From NCBI GenBank assembly GCA_034509495.1, contig CM067503.1:18438816-18502815 (forward strand): 64,000 nucleotides of DNA. Direction: 5' to 3'. The first letter of the stretch is position 1; each line of letters starts with the position of its first letter. The notes under the pieces are model-generated. The model searched no databases. It was not told where the DNA came from and saw only the letters and a list, made by a program, of their open reading frames with translations. Positions 50,501 to 57,889 of this stretch are shown here, piece after piece. Made by a program: the position numbers and the translations under genes. Source of the stretch: Acestrorhynchus altus. Taxonomy: Eukaryota; Chordata; Actinopteri; Characiformes; Acestrorhynchidae.

Positions 50501-52335
50501 AGATTGATTGCACTTGAAGACATGGACACAACTGTTTGACTGTTATCAATCTCATTTTTACTTTTAGCATTTCACCTTTTGCTGCTCACTTCTTGTGTTA
50601 CTCACTTCTCCTGTGAAGCCCGTGGCTTCACAATCATTGCTAGGAAAGGACAGGTTAGGCCACGCACGGTCAATTCCCTGACTTCTCTCTGACGTCAACT
50701 TCTCAAACCTGGTCCAAATCAGTAGCTACTGGCTCCTCTAAGCACCTGAAAACTGGCATTTGAATGTGAAAAACATTCAACCTGTGGAAACATGACTCTT
50801 AGGAAGAGTTAAGATTTAGTTAATTCTTTTCTGCATCCTCACCACAAATGTTGAGCAGAGATGTATTTGGAAAAAAGAGTGCAGAATTTTATTCAAAGAA
50901 CACCTCCCCAACTGTTAAGCTCAGAGGTGGATTGATCAAGCTTTGGACTTGTGTTTCAGTCAGTGGCACAGGCAACATTTTACTGGTAGAGGGAAAAATG
51001 AATTTTATCAAATACCAATAAATTCCTGCAATCAAAACTCACTATGTTGGCTCAGCATGATAACGACCCTAAACACATCTTAATATAGACAACCTTAAGT
51101 TGGCATGCTGAAGATTTGCCAATCAGACCTTAAATCTGTGGCTAGACCCCAGAAAGAAATAAAAATCTTTCTTCAAGTATAAAAAAAATGTTATATTTTG
51201 GAAATGTGTTAATTTTACTTGCTTTCTAAACAGTGATGCCCAATCCTTTGCATGCCACTGTATCTTCCCAACAGTCTTCTAACTCCCTGTACATCTTGGC
51301 AGAGTGTGTGGCCCACTGCGTTGGCAGTGAAAGATGAATGAGTGTGTTTCCCTGTGGAACTGAGGAGGGTAAGGAGCAGTCTCTTTCTGACAGCAGTGTT
51401 ACCTCATCTCCCCATCCATCTCCCTCTCTGTCAGTGTTAGTGCAGCAGTAGAGGATGTGGTAAATGGGCATTATTACTCTCAGGATCACATTTCTAGGAT
51501 GTTCTCCTCATGCTATAAATCATACAGCCGTTATGTTGATGTCAGGAGTTCAGGCACATGCATAGAAAAAGCATATAATCAGGAGAATTCTAATGCTTAT
51601 GCCTCTCCGGTCTACACCACATCATCTGCTACAGATAAAATACTGATTATCACGCATCACTTGGCCACTCTGTGCCCCAAAGTTTGAAATATTAAGAATA
51701 TTCAGACAGTAGAAATGGAGTAAAACATTTTAAATATCTTCCCTACACACATCTCTACTATTGAGACCTTTTTGGAAAAGTGGATCTTCTCTTGAATCCC
51801 TTGAAGAACCATGTGAAACAAGTGTACCAAAGCATTTTCAGATAGCTATTCCTTTCTTTGTAATGTATGTAAGAATTTGCGGATAACAGAAATAGCAGGT
51901 CAGGTTGGGATTTGGAAGACCAAGAGGCCTTCAGAGGACTTCTGGTAGGAAGAAACCTCTGTTTGATTGAGAGACCTTCAGGATGATTTAGTGAAGTCTG
52001 GAGTGGTGGTGCGCAGGCATGCAAAACACAATGACGTACTGTCTAAAAATAGTATAATTACCAGTCATCTGATGTCCGTATATACTGTACCTCCACTGGT
52101 TCTCACTCACACTCTCTCTCTCTCTCTCATTCTCTTGCTTGCTGTTTCAGGTCAAAGAGGTCCTCAGTGTCCTTAACAGAGTGCATATTTGAACTACCTC
52201 ACTTCACGGTGCAGGCCACACATCCTCAGATGTTGCTGCTGAAGTGTATATGGCAGAGCTGGGCTTGCAGCAAAGGGAGTGGTGGTCTTCCCACCAACAT
52301 CGACACACTCATCAGTGAGGTGTACAGAAAAGCAG
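26523..52335 (+). CDS. vps13b: vps13b (COH1), partial gene: 13 consecutive exons
   Basis: VPS13B is a very large peripheral membrane protein of the Golgi, a bridge-like lipid-transfer protein of the VPS13/chorein group; loss of the human gene causes Cohen syndrome. Thirteen exons are seen: 26523-26690, 27667-27848, 28032-28203, 30798-31066, 34298-34393, 36769-36891, 37113-37250, 38895-38982, 40613-40798, 41132-41301, 41430-41624, 43228-43349 and 52151-52335. Every border is AG/GT and every phase matches, giving 2094 bases with no stop. The product matches remembered human VPS13B from about residue 138 to 835, the repeating beta-sheet lipid-groove region after the chorein domain. Hallmarks are C-Y-T-V-D-E-L-W-D-R-A-F, G-W-V-S-W-A-W-S-F-V-P and S-P-E-N-N-G-V-R-A-E-F-I-L-D. 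The chorein exons and the C-terminal four fifths are outside the window or unseen. Introns run from 128 bases to 8.8 kb. Confidence 0.93.
26779..26942 (+). mobile_element. 164-bp MITE, CCGTATTTTCCGG family, copy 1
   Basis: Inverted termini CCGTATTTTCCGGAATATAA and its near complement at 26918-26942, flanked by TA on both sides. A non-autonomous DNA transposon with no coding capacity. An opposite-facing copy lies at 31660-31823. Confidence 0.8.
26990..27410. repeat. Degenerate tandem repeat with CCAGAGTGTTCAGGTTTA unit
   Basis: Variants of 'ttaaccagagtgttcaggttta' recur about ten times with spacing of roughly 30-45 bases, e.g. near 27058, 27165, 27250 and 27380. Old minisatellite in the vps13b intron. 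Confidence 0.65.
27667..27848 (+). CDS. vps13b: vps13b exon
   Basis: 182 bases, phase 1 to 0. The acceptor follows an exceptionally long pyrimidine tract (about 27540-27662). Encodes L-V-L-R-K-V-I-N-F-A-D-C-T-V-C-L-D-K-R-N and Y-K-C-S-F-K-T-R-L-H-F-T-Y, typical VPS13B sequence. Donor AAA then GTGAGA is imperfect because the exon ends in A. Confidence 0.95.
28032..28203 (+). CDS. vps13b: vps13b exon
   Basis: 172 bases, phase 0 to 1. Encodes V-E-S-L-K-L-S-L-T-D-Q-Q-L-P-M-F and A-L-Y-Y-G-D-I-G, then a charged, less conserved tail. Donor CCCCA then GTGAGT. Confidence 0.93.
28204..30797 (+). other. vps13b intron, 2.6 kb
   Basis: Mostly unique AT-rich sequence. A 106-codon + frame at 28832-29152 is of unclear nature (see findings). 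'ggaaccctttgtagcacctttattgtgaag' type text near 29700-29745 belongs to a small fish MITE family also seen near 43975. Confidence 0.6.
30798..31066 (+). CDS. vps13b: vps13b exon with the GWVSWAWSFVP motif
   Basis: 269 bases, phase 1 to 0. An acidic, variable first half leads to the invariant-looking G-W-V-S-W-A-W-S-F-V-P-A-I-V block, a second variable acidic stretch, then D-P-I-V-S-V-G-F-Y-C-T-K-A-S-V-T-F-K. Donor TTCAAG then GTGAGA. The frame from 30785 extends into the intron and is not the true end. Confidence 0.95.
31660..31823 (-). mobile_element. 164-bp MITE, CCGTATTTTCCGG family, copy 2 (inverted)
   Basis: Starts CCATATTTTCCGGACTATAA, ends GAAAATACGG, flanked by TA. Its reverse complement aligns along its whole length with copy 1, including 'cacgctttaaaccat' and 'gcagctttttcttctta'. 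Confidence 0.8.
32164..32720. repeat. Minisatellite, unit about 57 bp
   Basis: Unit of the form 'gggaaaacatccgagctgcgatgtagagtc' plus 'agtctggcggtgggcct', repeated about ten times with 10-25% divergence. It lies in a vps13b intron. Open frames of 67-71 codons on both strands arise from the array. Confidence 0.85.
33251..33629. mobile_element. hAT-like MITE with 8-bp target duplication
   Basis: 379 bases with ends TAGGGCTGGGCAGTGTATC and the complement of TAGGGGTGAGCGATATGGA. Flanking 8-mers GTATCCAG (33243-33250) and GTACCCAG (33630-33637) differ at one base, as expected for an aged hAT insertion. Related copy at 55050-55515. Confidence 0.65.
34298..34393 (+). CDS. vps13b: vps13b exon
   Basis: 96 bases, exactly 32 codons, phase 0-0. 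Acceptor TCTTTCTAG after a CT-rich tract, donor GAG then GTAAGT. Encodes N-Y-Y-S-P-Q-K-V-K-S-Q-E-V-L-C, matching VPS13B. Confidence 0.94.
34650..34820 (-). mobile_element. Fragment of family R8 MITE
   Basis: Reverse-oriented relative of 49205-49560 and 17655-18000, with 'atagaataggactggagcatgaacatattggca' text in common. Confidence 0.45.
34880..36430 (+). mobile_element. Internally deleted L2-like LINE
   Basis: Three pieces of a non-LTR element lie in order on +. First is an N-terminal part at about 34990-35110 (a degraded arginine-rich lead into the endonuclease). Second is the end of the endonuclease region at 35455-35770, with S-D-H-I-S-I-M-L-L, R-C-S-R-L-T-Q-K-T-I and L-Q-D-C-F-E-S-T-D-F. 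Third is the C-terminal tail at 35820-36140, with Y-L-G-V-L-L-S-N-N-F-T-W and R-K-A-H-H-Q-L-Y-F-L-K-Q-L-R, then a 3' UTR-like end. The reverse transcriptase core is missing between about 35772 and 35815, and frameshifts are present, so it is dead. Clade L2 rather than CR1 is from memory. Confidence 0.7.
36440..36700 (+). mobile_element. Tc1/mariner transposase C-terminal remnant
   Basis: The + strand around 36570-36620 reads as a broken I-E-N-L-W-I-D-L-K-type block followed by the tail of a transposase. No terminal repeats were found; it ends about 70 bases before the next vps13b exon. Confidence 0.4.
36769..36891 (+). CDS. vps13b: vps13b exon
   Basis: 123 bases, 41 codons, phase 0-0. Acceptor TTCTTGTACAG, donor GAG then GTACAC (weak at +4 to +6). 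Encodes A-L-M-M-G-D-L-F-F-D-C-Q-I-G-V-V-G-C-R-A. Confidence 0.95.
37113..37250 (+). CDS. vps13b: vps13b exon
   Basis: 138 bases, 46 codons, phase 0-0. Encodes L-T-N-S-L-F-D-Y-R-S-P-E-N-N-G-V after S-S-K-G-M-T-Y. Donor CACAAG then GTATCA departs from consensus, and a CA/CC-rich minisatellite follows within about 30 bases. Confidence 0.95.
37280..37830. repeat. Minisatellite in vps13b intron, CCACACCCCACAACCTCATT type
   Basis: Repeated phrases 'ccacaccccacaacctcattacccaacac' with longer period copies ('agcctaattaaccaactccgtcctccccattc' occurs twice). It begins near the 5' splice site of the preceding exon. Confidence 0.8.
38895..38982 (+). CDS. vps13b: vps13b exon
   Basis: 88 bases, phase 0 to 1. 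Acceptor ATGATGTGGTAG has almost no pyrimidine tract; donor AAAAG then GTACTG is also modest. Encodes H-R-F-G-A-F-Y-M-D-Y-L-Y-M-M-E-N-T, a firm VPS13B match. Confidence 0.93.
38983..40612 (+). other. vps13b intron, 1.6 kb
   Basis: Unique sequence, a possible regulatory block at 39640-40140 (listed), and a GT run at about 40507-40530. No further exon seen. Confidence 0.6.
39640..40140. promoter_or_regulatory. Candidate intronic regulatory element
   Basis: A repeat-free block with unusually many CpGs for this window (39840-40090) and AT-rich cores such as CTAATTTGC, CTCTAATTCTC, AGCTAATTTCC and TAGCTCTAATC. This looks like a conserved enhancer or an alternative promoter. Evidence is compositional only. 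Confidence 0.25.
40613..40798 (+). CDS. vps13b: vps13b exon followed by repeated donor sites
   Basis: 186 bases, phase 1 to 1. The acceptor (GTGGAGATATAG) is purine-rich and weak. Encodes S-V-K-R-L-V-I-G-P-L-D-I, then A-V-H-R-I-L-K-M-I and H-E-Y-E-P-Y. The donor is AAGCCAG then GTGAGC; it is the first of a tandem series of near-identical donors (see 40799-41090). Joining at 40798 keeps the frame into 41132. Confidence 0.92.
40799..41090 (+). repeat. 29-bp minisatellite that repeats the 5' splice site
   Basis: Starting at the exon's own donor, a 29-base unit of the form 'GTGAGCTTTACACTGCAAA' + 'CCCAGGCCAG' is repeated about nine to ten times. Most copies retain CAG/GTGAGY or CAG/GTGAAY; two start ATGA and would be dead. 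Unit length is constant at 29 except one of 28. The array fills most of the 333-base intron. Confidence 0.9.
41132..41301 (+). CDS. vps13b: vps13b exon
   Basis: 170 bases, phase 1 to 0. Acceptor CCTGAATGGACAG, donor CAAAAG then GTAACA. Encodes E-E-V-A-L-L-E-E-F-I-P-T-R and A-E-F-N-T-L-H-I-L-L-P. The donor runs straight into a CA microsatellite. Confidence 0.93.
41305..41371. repeat. (CA)n microsatellite at a splice donor
   Basis: Begins four bases after the exon end and fills about half of the 128-base intron 41302-41429. Confidence 0.95.
41430..41624 (+). CDS. vps13b: vps13b exon
   Basis: 195 bases, 65 codons, phase 0-0. Acceptor GTTTCTCACAG, donor CTAAAG then GTACAC followed by a short CA run (41627-41641). 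Encodes V-N-L-E-H-S-V-P-M-Y and L-S-Q-P-S-D-N-L-L-H-N-C-Y, strongly VPS13B. Confidence 0.95.
41625..43227 (+). other. vps13b intron, 1.6 kb
   Basis: AT-rich unique sequence after the short CA run; I see no exon and no repeat family that I can name. Confidence 0.6.
43228..43349 (+). CDS. vps13b: vps13b exon
   Basis: 122 bases, phase 0 to 2. Acceptor after a T-rich tract (TTTCTCTAG), donor TACTG then GTAAGA. Encodes L-Q-A-G-L-T-L-L-D and I-P-S-F-S-T-A-L-Y-G-K-M-L. The split tryptophan codon TG/G joins to 52151. Confidence 0.95.
44121..44178. repeat. (CA)n microsatellite
   Basis: About 28 CA units with an ACTCACA start. Confidence 0.95.
46060..46270 (-). repeat. Reverse copy of the ATTCAGTA...TATGAATT tandem family
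   Basis: 'tagttactgaataattcaaaat', 'gataatgaataattcattata' and similar are reverse complements of the phrases at 8480-8720 and 9010-9180. Confidence 0.5.
47265..47465 (-). mobile_element. Reverse partial copy of the SINE-like repeat of 25470-25920
   Basis: 'cccaatactacgagggtgaagacaagcac' and 'tctgatacatgtggcagc' are recognisable complements of the 3' body at 25740-25830. Confidence 0.45.
47473..47580. repeat. Compound (AT)n-(ATACAG)-(CA)n microsatellite
   Basis: AT run to about 47524, GATACA/CATATA transition, then CA to 47580. Confidence 0.95.
47600..48020. repeat. Tc1/mariner-derived repeat fragments
   Basis: 'ccatgtcacaaaacagttctgaact' (47620) and 'gtgtttctgagatgttctgacc' with 'catcacaatttggcc' (47862-47910) are phrases I associate with a common fish mariner-type element. 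No coding remnant can be followed. Confidence 0.4.
48926..49060. repeat. CCTGGAAAA-type fish MITE
   Basis: 'gggttcccacacatcctggaaaacttgaaaaacctgg' and 'ggtcctggaaaagtagaa' are characteristic of a small multicopy fish element; borders are approximate. Confidence 0.4.
49205..49560 (+). mobile_element. Family R8 MITE, near complete
   Basis: Runs from 'tacacagtatggacaaaag' to 'ctattattggacagtact'. Shares 'gatttgattgcattcag' with 53525 and aligns to the reverse of 17655-18000. A GT run follows at 49570-49589. Confidence 0.5.
49780..49970 (+). mobile_element. Tc1/mariner-like remnant
   Basis: In + translation T-I-K-H-S-G-G-S-M-M-S-W-G-F appears at about 49877-49920, the Tc1 transposase block before the second catalytic Asp. 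The flanks are degraded. Confidence 0.55.
50830..51260 (+). mobile_element. Tc1/mariner-like remnant with right terminal repeat
   Basis: Broken blocks T-V-K-L-R-G-G-L-I-K-L-W (about 50918-50955) and L-A-Q-H-D-N-D-P-K-H (about 51050-51080) are followed by an end reading TTTGCATGCCACTG then TA, a well-known Tc1 terminus in fish. The left part is lost. Confidence 0.65.
52151..52335 (+). CDS. vps13b: vps13b exon (last certain one)
   Basis: 185 bases, phase 2 to 1. Acceptor TTGCTGTTTCAG after a CT run, donor AAAGCAG then GTACTG. Encodes W-S-K-R-S-S-V-S-L-T-E-C-I-F-E-L-P-H-F-T (the W codon is split with the previous exon) and ends L-I-S-E-V-Y-R-K-A. Good match to VPS13B near residue 780-835. Confidence 0.94.
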
Positions 52336-52639
52336 GTACTGTTCCACCTAGTACACACATTAACTAATTGTTTTCTCTGACTTATGATAAACACTGTTTA
52401 TCTGTTTATATTATAGTGAGGTGTTGGCTCTTAAAGTGAGACACTGGAATGTTTCAAATCAAGTTTTTTATTTTTTTGGGGAGCATTTTTGTTATTACCA
52501 TACAGTTTTATATCTGAAGGCTTCATTACCCTGCTGAAAAATTCAGCTCAGGACCAGGTTTTGCTGGTAAAATGGTATATATGGTTAAAGGTGTTCTTTA
52601 TGGGTCAAGCTGGTCAAAAGCTGGTCATCCGAGCAATAA

Positions 52640-53430
52640 CATACCCTAAACTGGTTTTATGTTACAGCCTTATTCCAAGATGTTTAAAAGATTTTCCCCC
52701 CATAATACCACATGATGACAGAGTGAGAAAAATGTTTGCAATCTTTGCAAATTGATTAAAAATAAAACACAAAAATATAATGTACACAAGGATTCACACT
52801 CTTTGCTCAATACTTTGTTGAAGCACCTTTCGCAGCAATAACAGTATCAAGTCTTTTTGAGTTTGACGCTTGGCACGCTTGGCACACCTGTTTTTGTGAA
52901 GTTTCTCCCAGTCTTCTTTGCAGAACCTCTCAACCTCCATCAATTGGATATTTTCTGAGATTTTCAATCGGGTTCAAATCTGGGCTCTGGCTGGTCCTCA
53001 CTTGAGGACATTCTCAGAGTTGACCCAAAATGACTCTTGTTATCTTTGCTGTGTGCTTAGGGTTTATGTCCTGGTGGAAGATAAACCTTCATCCCAGTCT
53101 GAGTTCCAGAGCACTGTGGAGTACTCTGTAAATCGCTGTAGTCAGCTTTCCCTTGACCTTGACTAGTCTCCCAGTTCTGCAGAACAACATCCCCACAGCA
53201 TGATGCTTCCGCCACCATACTTCACTGCAGGAATGGAATTGTCGAGGTGATGAGCAGTGCCTGGTTTCAGAGCTCTGTCAGAGTGACTATTGGTTTCTTT
53301 GTCACCTTCCTGACTAAGGCCCTTCTACCACGATCTCTCAGTTTGGCCAGCTCTAGGAAGAGTTTGGTCCTGCTGGTTATGCTGGTCAGCAAGCTTGGTC
53401 TTGCTGGTTGTTTAGATCTACCAGCATTGG
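52640..53430 (-). mobile_element. Truncated Tc1-like element
   Basis: The text (for example 'caatactttgttgaagcacctttcgcagcaat', 'cagttctgcagaacaacatccccacagcatgatgcttcc') is the complement strand of a very widespread fish Tc1 element. Several hundred bases of the transposase are deleted and the frame is broken. Its end is overrun by 'ctgctggttatgctggtcagc' MITE text at 53375-53432. Confidence 0.75.
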
Positions 53431-53514
53431 CCTAATTTTTCTTCTGAAATCAAGGGACAGCTGTTGGAGTAACTGCCTCTACTCTCCATGGAAGGCTAGA
53501 CTTTTAACGATTTT

Positions 53515-53690
53515 GTAGTACTGCTGTGAGGATTTGATTGCATTCAGCAACAGGAGTGTTGGTGAGGTCAGAATGTTAATGTTAAATGATCTCAGTGCAA
53601 AAGTATTAAAAGGAGCACCATCATTCCAGAAATCCCGGTTCCGTTACTCCAAAGCTCCAGGTACTGAATGTGTTTGTGAATAATCCTTTA
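53515..53690 (+). mobile_element. Family R8 MITE fragment
   Basis: 'gatttgattgcattcagcaacaggagtgttggtgagg' matches 49305-49345 with few changes; truncated on both sides. Confidence 0.5.
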
Positions 53691-54087
53691 AACATATCAG
53701 TATGAACAATCCTATAAACCCACTTTCAATACATTTCTATTGGAATTTTTTCTTTTATCTTTAATGATTGGTTGCTGATACAAGGAAAGGACCATATTTG
53801 GAGTAAACATACATACAGCAATGTGCAGGACGCAGAGCACTTAATTCTATAGCTTTAATAATAGGTTAGGACAAGATTGCAGTACTGAATGTTTGTGTTA
53901 GGATGTTTATTGTTTGTGAATTTAGGAGAAAGCTAATGACACTAGACAAAAAATACCTGAATGTGTATTTTTAATGTTCTCTTTGTACTCATTTTAAAGA
54001 AGACAAGTTATGGAAGCAAAAGAAGCAAAATCATAATATTGATCAGTGCATGATAAAACAATGTGTTTGCACTGTTTATTTCTAGCC

Positions 54088-54151
<64 letters not shown>
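54088..54151. repeat. (CA)n microsatellite
   Basis: About 32 CA units, 40 bases upstream of a possible exon acceptor. Confidence 0.95.
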
Positions 54152-54154
<3 letters not shown>

Positions 54155-54193
54155 ACACTCAGTAATGACCCTCCTCTTGTCTCTCCACTGTAG

Positions 54194-54243
54194 AAAAGAC
54201 CTTGCCTCAAATGAGTCATGTGATTTTATTTTTGATGGCAAAG
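54194..54243 (+). CDS. vps13b: Possible next vps13b exon
   Basis: A good acceptor (TCTCTCCACTGTAG) opens a frame that continues the phase of the exon ending at 52335 and reaches a donor-like GCAAAG then GTACAT after 50 bases. It encodes 17 residues ending H-V-I-L-F-L-M-A-K. The frame stays open to 54305, so the exon could be longer. I cannot recall the matching human segment well enough to confirm; chance is a real alternative. Confidence 0.35.
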
Positions 54244-54419
54244 GTACATTTGGCCTTTCATTCTGCAGCTGTTTTACACCCAAGCGAGCTACCCATATTT
54301 ATGTAGCCTGCTCTGAGTTAGCCCGTAGGTTGGGCAACAGTAACTCAGGCAGAAATAGAAACAGGTCAGCTCTTAAAGGCACTTTCACTGCTATGTAAAG
54401 TTTTATAGAGCACTTTTTC

Positions 54420-54910
54420 AGCCCTGTGTTGCTGCTGCTCGTCACAGCTCTAGAGTGGTGCCAGCGGTCGCTAATTACTACCAGATCTAGTGAAGAGACA
54501 TAAACAGGCCGTGCTCAATGCCTGCGTAGCCCACACAGAGCCCGCATGCAGCCGGCTCTCATGCAGGCCTCATTTTTCTCTGCTGAAACCTCAGTCAGCC
54601 TCCTTTCATTGCACAGCAAATCATGCTGCTTCAGTTTTACATTCCAAATTATCCATTAGGCCATAATGGGCAACTAATGAAGCAAAGAGAGATTGCTACT
54701 TATGAAACGGCAAGCAATGTTGCTCTTGCCTGTAGCAGGCGGTCCTCTGGAGAGTAGTAGATTTTCCAGCCCATTAGGATCATGTTGTTGTGCATTCTGT
54801 CACCACATGCCCACCCCACATATACCTCTCTACCACTGTGTAGCCGCCAAATTATTAAAGTCTTCTCCTGTGGAGTGAGGTCAAACATTCCTCGTCTTCT
54901 GCCTCCTCAG
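54420..54910. promoter_or_regulatory. Candidate conserved non-coding block
   Basis: Nearly 500 bases without simple repeats, with TCGCTAATTACTACC, AATTATCCATTAGG, ATAATGGGC and CCGCCAAATTATTAAAG. The frames of about 60 codons on both strands are not convincing. Enhancer-like by texture only. Confidence 0.25.
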
Positions 54911-55049
54911 CTTGGACATGGTTAGGAAAGTAATAACGATATATACTTACACCTCTGGGCTCAAGTCCAGAAGGTTATGAAGAAAACAGGTTTGCAAGGG
55001 ATGTTTAATATATTCTGTAAATACAAATCTGTAATACAGTGAAATGCTC

Positions 55050-55515
55050 AGTAGGGCTACATGACAGTGAGTGTAAAATTAGATGTGACTGGAAAATACC
55101 ACAAGTACAGACAGCAATTTTTTTGGTTTTTATTAAGGTGACAAGTTGCATTTATTTGATGAGCTCTGCTCTGATTGGCTGGCTTACTGCACTGCAATGG
55201 CTCACGGGAGATGCTTAGTATCGGGTTATCTGTTCTGCTCCCTCGCGCTGCGCCGCCCCCTGCTCTCAGCTCCTCAACTCTGCTCCCCTCCACCCCCATT
55301 CTTACACACTATTAAGGGGGCACTAGACTCAGTAAAAAGAAGAAATGAAGATCAATTTTAATGTTTAAATACAGTAAAAAAGATGAATGAAGGATTTCAT
55401 TGGGTGTTTTAATTTTTTTTACATAATACAGTATATATCGGATTGCATATTGTAGATCATCATTCAGCAAAAATATATCGGGATATGATTTTTTTGTCCA
55501 TATTGCCCAGCCCTA
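55050..55515. mobile_element. hAT-like MITE, second full copy
   Basis: The right end reads 'tccatattgcccagccct' and complements the TAGGGCTGGGC terminus of 33251. Inner text with CCCTCCACCCCC and a 'ttaagggggcactagac' stretch matches the other copy. The left end TAGGGCTACATGAC is degraded and no clear 8-bp duplication was found. Confidence 0.55.
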
Positions 55516-55929
55516 AGCTGTACTGTGAAGTTGTAAGAAGGATGCCAGGTTTAAAGCAATACAATAATACAAAAACAATACAAAAATACAATAAAGTTTG
55601 GTCTGAATTGTGGTTTTGTAATTTTATATTTGACACTTTAGCAGACTGGATAAATCACCCTCTTCTTATCAGAAAGCTTCCTAAATATCAACGTTCTTCT
55701 TTAGACATTTCTTTATATGGTTTTGGTTTAAACCCTTTTAAGATGCTTTTTGTGGTGACGGCAGTAAAACTAATAACTTCAGGATTCAATGTGGTCTTAC
55801 ACACAAACCATTCTTCATTACACATCTTGGCCTTCACAGCCCGTCTCAGCACATGCCCTGCACAGTTTCTGCACTACAGGCACCTAGATACCTGCGTCAG
55901 TTCTCAAATCTTGCTCCCACCCAAGTCTA

Positions 55930-56043
<114 letters not shown>

Positions 56044-56049
56044 AATGAC

Positions 56050-57339
56050 TGCTTGCTCTGAGCAGCTGTAAGCTTACGAGAGTGTTGTGGGAATGCTGCC
56101 CTATAGGGCCTCTCTCTCACATACACACCGACACACACACACACACTCATTTGTGCATGCTCCTGTGAAGAGCTTCCACTGAAGTGCTTCCAAAGCTCCT
56201 GTGCCACCACTGGCAATGCTGCAGGCCTTGATCCATCCGGTAGACCTCCATGGAAGACCGAGCCTTCACGTGGAGCTTAAACTCTTCCAGCTTTCCCCCC
56301 TCCACTGCTTCTGTCTGGAGGTGTTTCATATTGTGATAGGTTGATGACACAATTGACAAGAGTGATTTTATACTTTCTGTAGGAAAGGGAGAAATTGGTA
56401 AAAGTACATGTTAGCTTGGACGCAATGCAAGTATTTGAGCAGTATGTTTGGGACTGTAAACGGGGAATACTCATGTTTTGTTGAGGAACATTGTAAGACA
56501 TTAAGGAGCAGGACTCCCCATACTGGGGTTTAGAGTTTTCTCCATTACAATTTGAACTAAGTTGGTGATGGGTTTTTCTTCATGCTGTAGACAGTAATTT
56601 AAGGCTCGATAATTTGAGGCTCAGTATTCTGAGGTCTCTAGATATTTGTTGCATGAGAGGGGAGAGTTCAGCAGTAGTTGGTCTGTGGCAGCTACTTGGA
56701 GGCAAAACATCCAAACTTCTCCACAGTATGGCAGCCACAGGATTCTTCGGTTTCTGATGGTTATCATACACCATTCTGAGGTTTACCTCAGCTCACTGAA
56801 CTAGTTTCTGAGCCCTCGGCCTGCCTCCAGTTCCTCCATTTCTAACAAATGAAAAAAATACACCCTTTCCTTCAGTAATTTGATTGTTATTTGTCAAGAT
56901 TTGCTTATTTTCACTTCAAACTTGTGGTAGGTTATGCTGTAAGCTATTTCCATCCCTTTCTTCTCTTGTTTTATCACTATCATTGAGTGGAGACTAGTAC
57001 ACTGTAGACCAGCCTGGTGATGGACACTGCCATACACTCCCTGATGGCCTTATGAACACACCTCACTACAAGATTACAAGTCAGACCTGACAGTGACATG
57101 GTTATACTATGGACTCTCCTCCGCTGATAGCTTTATTGCTTCAATGGTATATTGGATTTTGATTCATTCATGCAGATCTCTGTGAGCAGAGCCAGATTCA
57201 TTTAATTGTAGCAGATGTATTTATATCTGCTCATAAAGTGCTTTCTCAAGACACTGCTGCATGCACAGATGGTGCAAGCCTCCTCCACACAAAGTAAGGA
57301 AATGTGTGCGAGGGAGTTGCTCTTCTCTCTCTGGGTGTC
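56050..57339. other. Non-coding stretch
   Basis: Nothing recognised; small open frames only. Presumably vps13b intron. Confidence 0.5.
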
Positions 57340-57860
57340 CTCGGTTCTACGTAATTAAGCGGCAATGTCTTCCGTGGCTGTCCGTGACACGACTTTAAAC
57401 TGCAGAGATCCTCCAGCAATAAAAAGCTGCAGACAACTCATTAGAAAAGATGTATGTGCTGCTGTCTGCTCCTTTCAAACTGTGCCAGCAGTAAAATTCC
57501 TTATTGATTGGTTTTGCCCTCTAATTTGCTTGTGAGGGAACATCTGACTTAAAGCGTTGCAGACACGCTGTAGCGCTGCGCAGACCATCTCGCTGGACAG
57601 CTTCTGACAACTCTGCCAGGGCAGGGTGCCCTCCCAGAGGGCATGCTGGAAAGCCGGGTGTTCAGCTGAACTGCCTTGTTTATGGTCCTTGAAAAAATTA
57701 GGCCAGTGATTCATGCCGTTTGCCAGGGTGGGATGTCTGTCCTCCATTTGCTGTCTGAATTCCAAATACAGTTCCAAGCAAAAATATATTAACCATTTGA
57801 AATGACCTGGATTTCGACATTGGTGACTAATAAAATGTGGTGTGGTTATTATCACAATTA
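57340..57860. promoter_or_regulatory. Candidate conserved block, also open on the - strand
   Basis: Complex repeat-free sequence with 'tacgtaattaagcggcaatg' at 57349 and a 126-codon - strand frame at 57475-57855. The predicted peptide has balanced composition but no motif that I know and no convincing splice pair. Conserved non-coding element is my preferred reading; a nested exon is possible. Confidence 0.25.
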
Positions 57861-57889
57861 TAGAGAAACAGTCTAACCGAACGTATTAA

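Larger units (their letters stand above)
43350..52150 (+). other. vps13b intron, 8.8 kb, repeat-rich
   Basis: No exon found; the flanking exons join in phase. Contents include MITE-like 'aagaaccatttgtagcacctttg' text at 43860-44015, CA at 44121-44178, and another such MITE with a common fish motif at 44370-44660. Also present are the repeats at 46060-51260 listed below and CT tracts before the next exon. Confidence 0.7.
52336..54193 (+). other. vps13b intron
   Basis: Repeat debris: 'gctggtcaaaagctggtcat' MITE text at 52555-52640, a Tc1 fragment and family R8 (both listed), and a CA array at 54088-54151. No exon seen. Confidence 0.6.
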
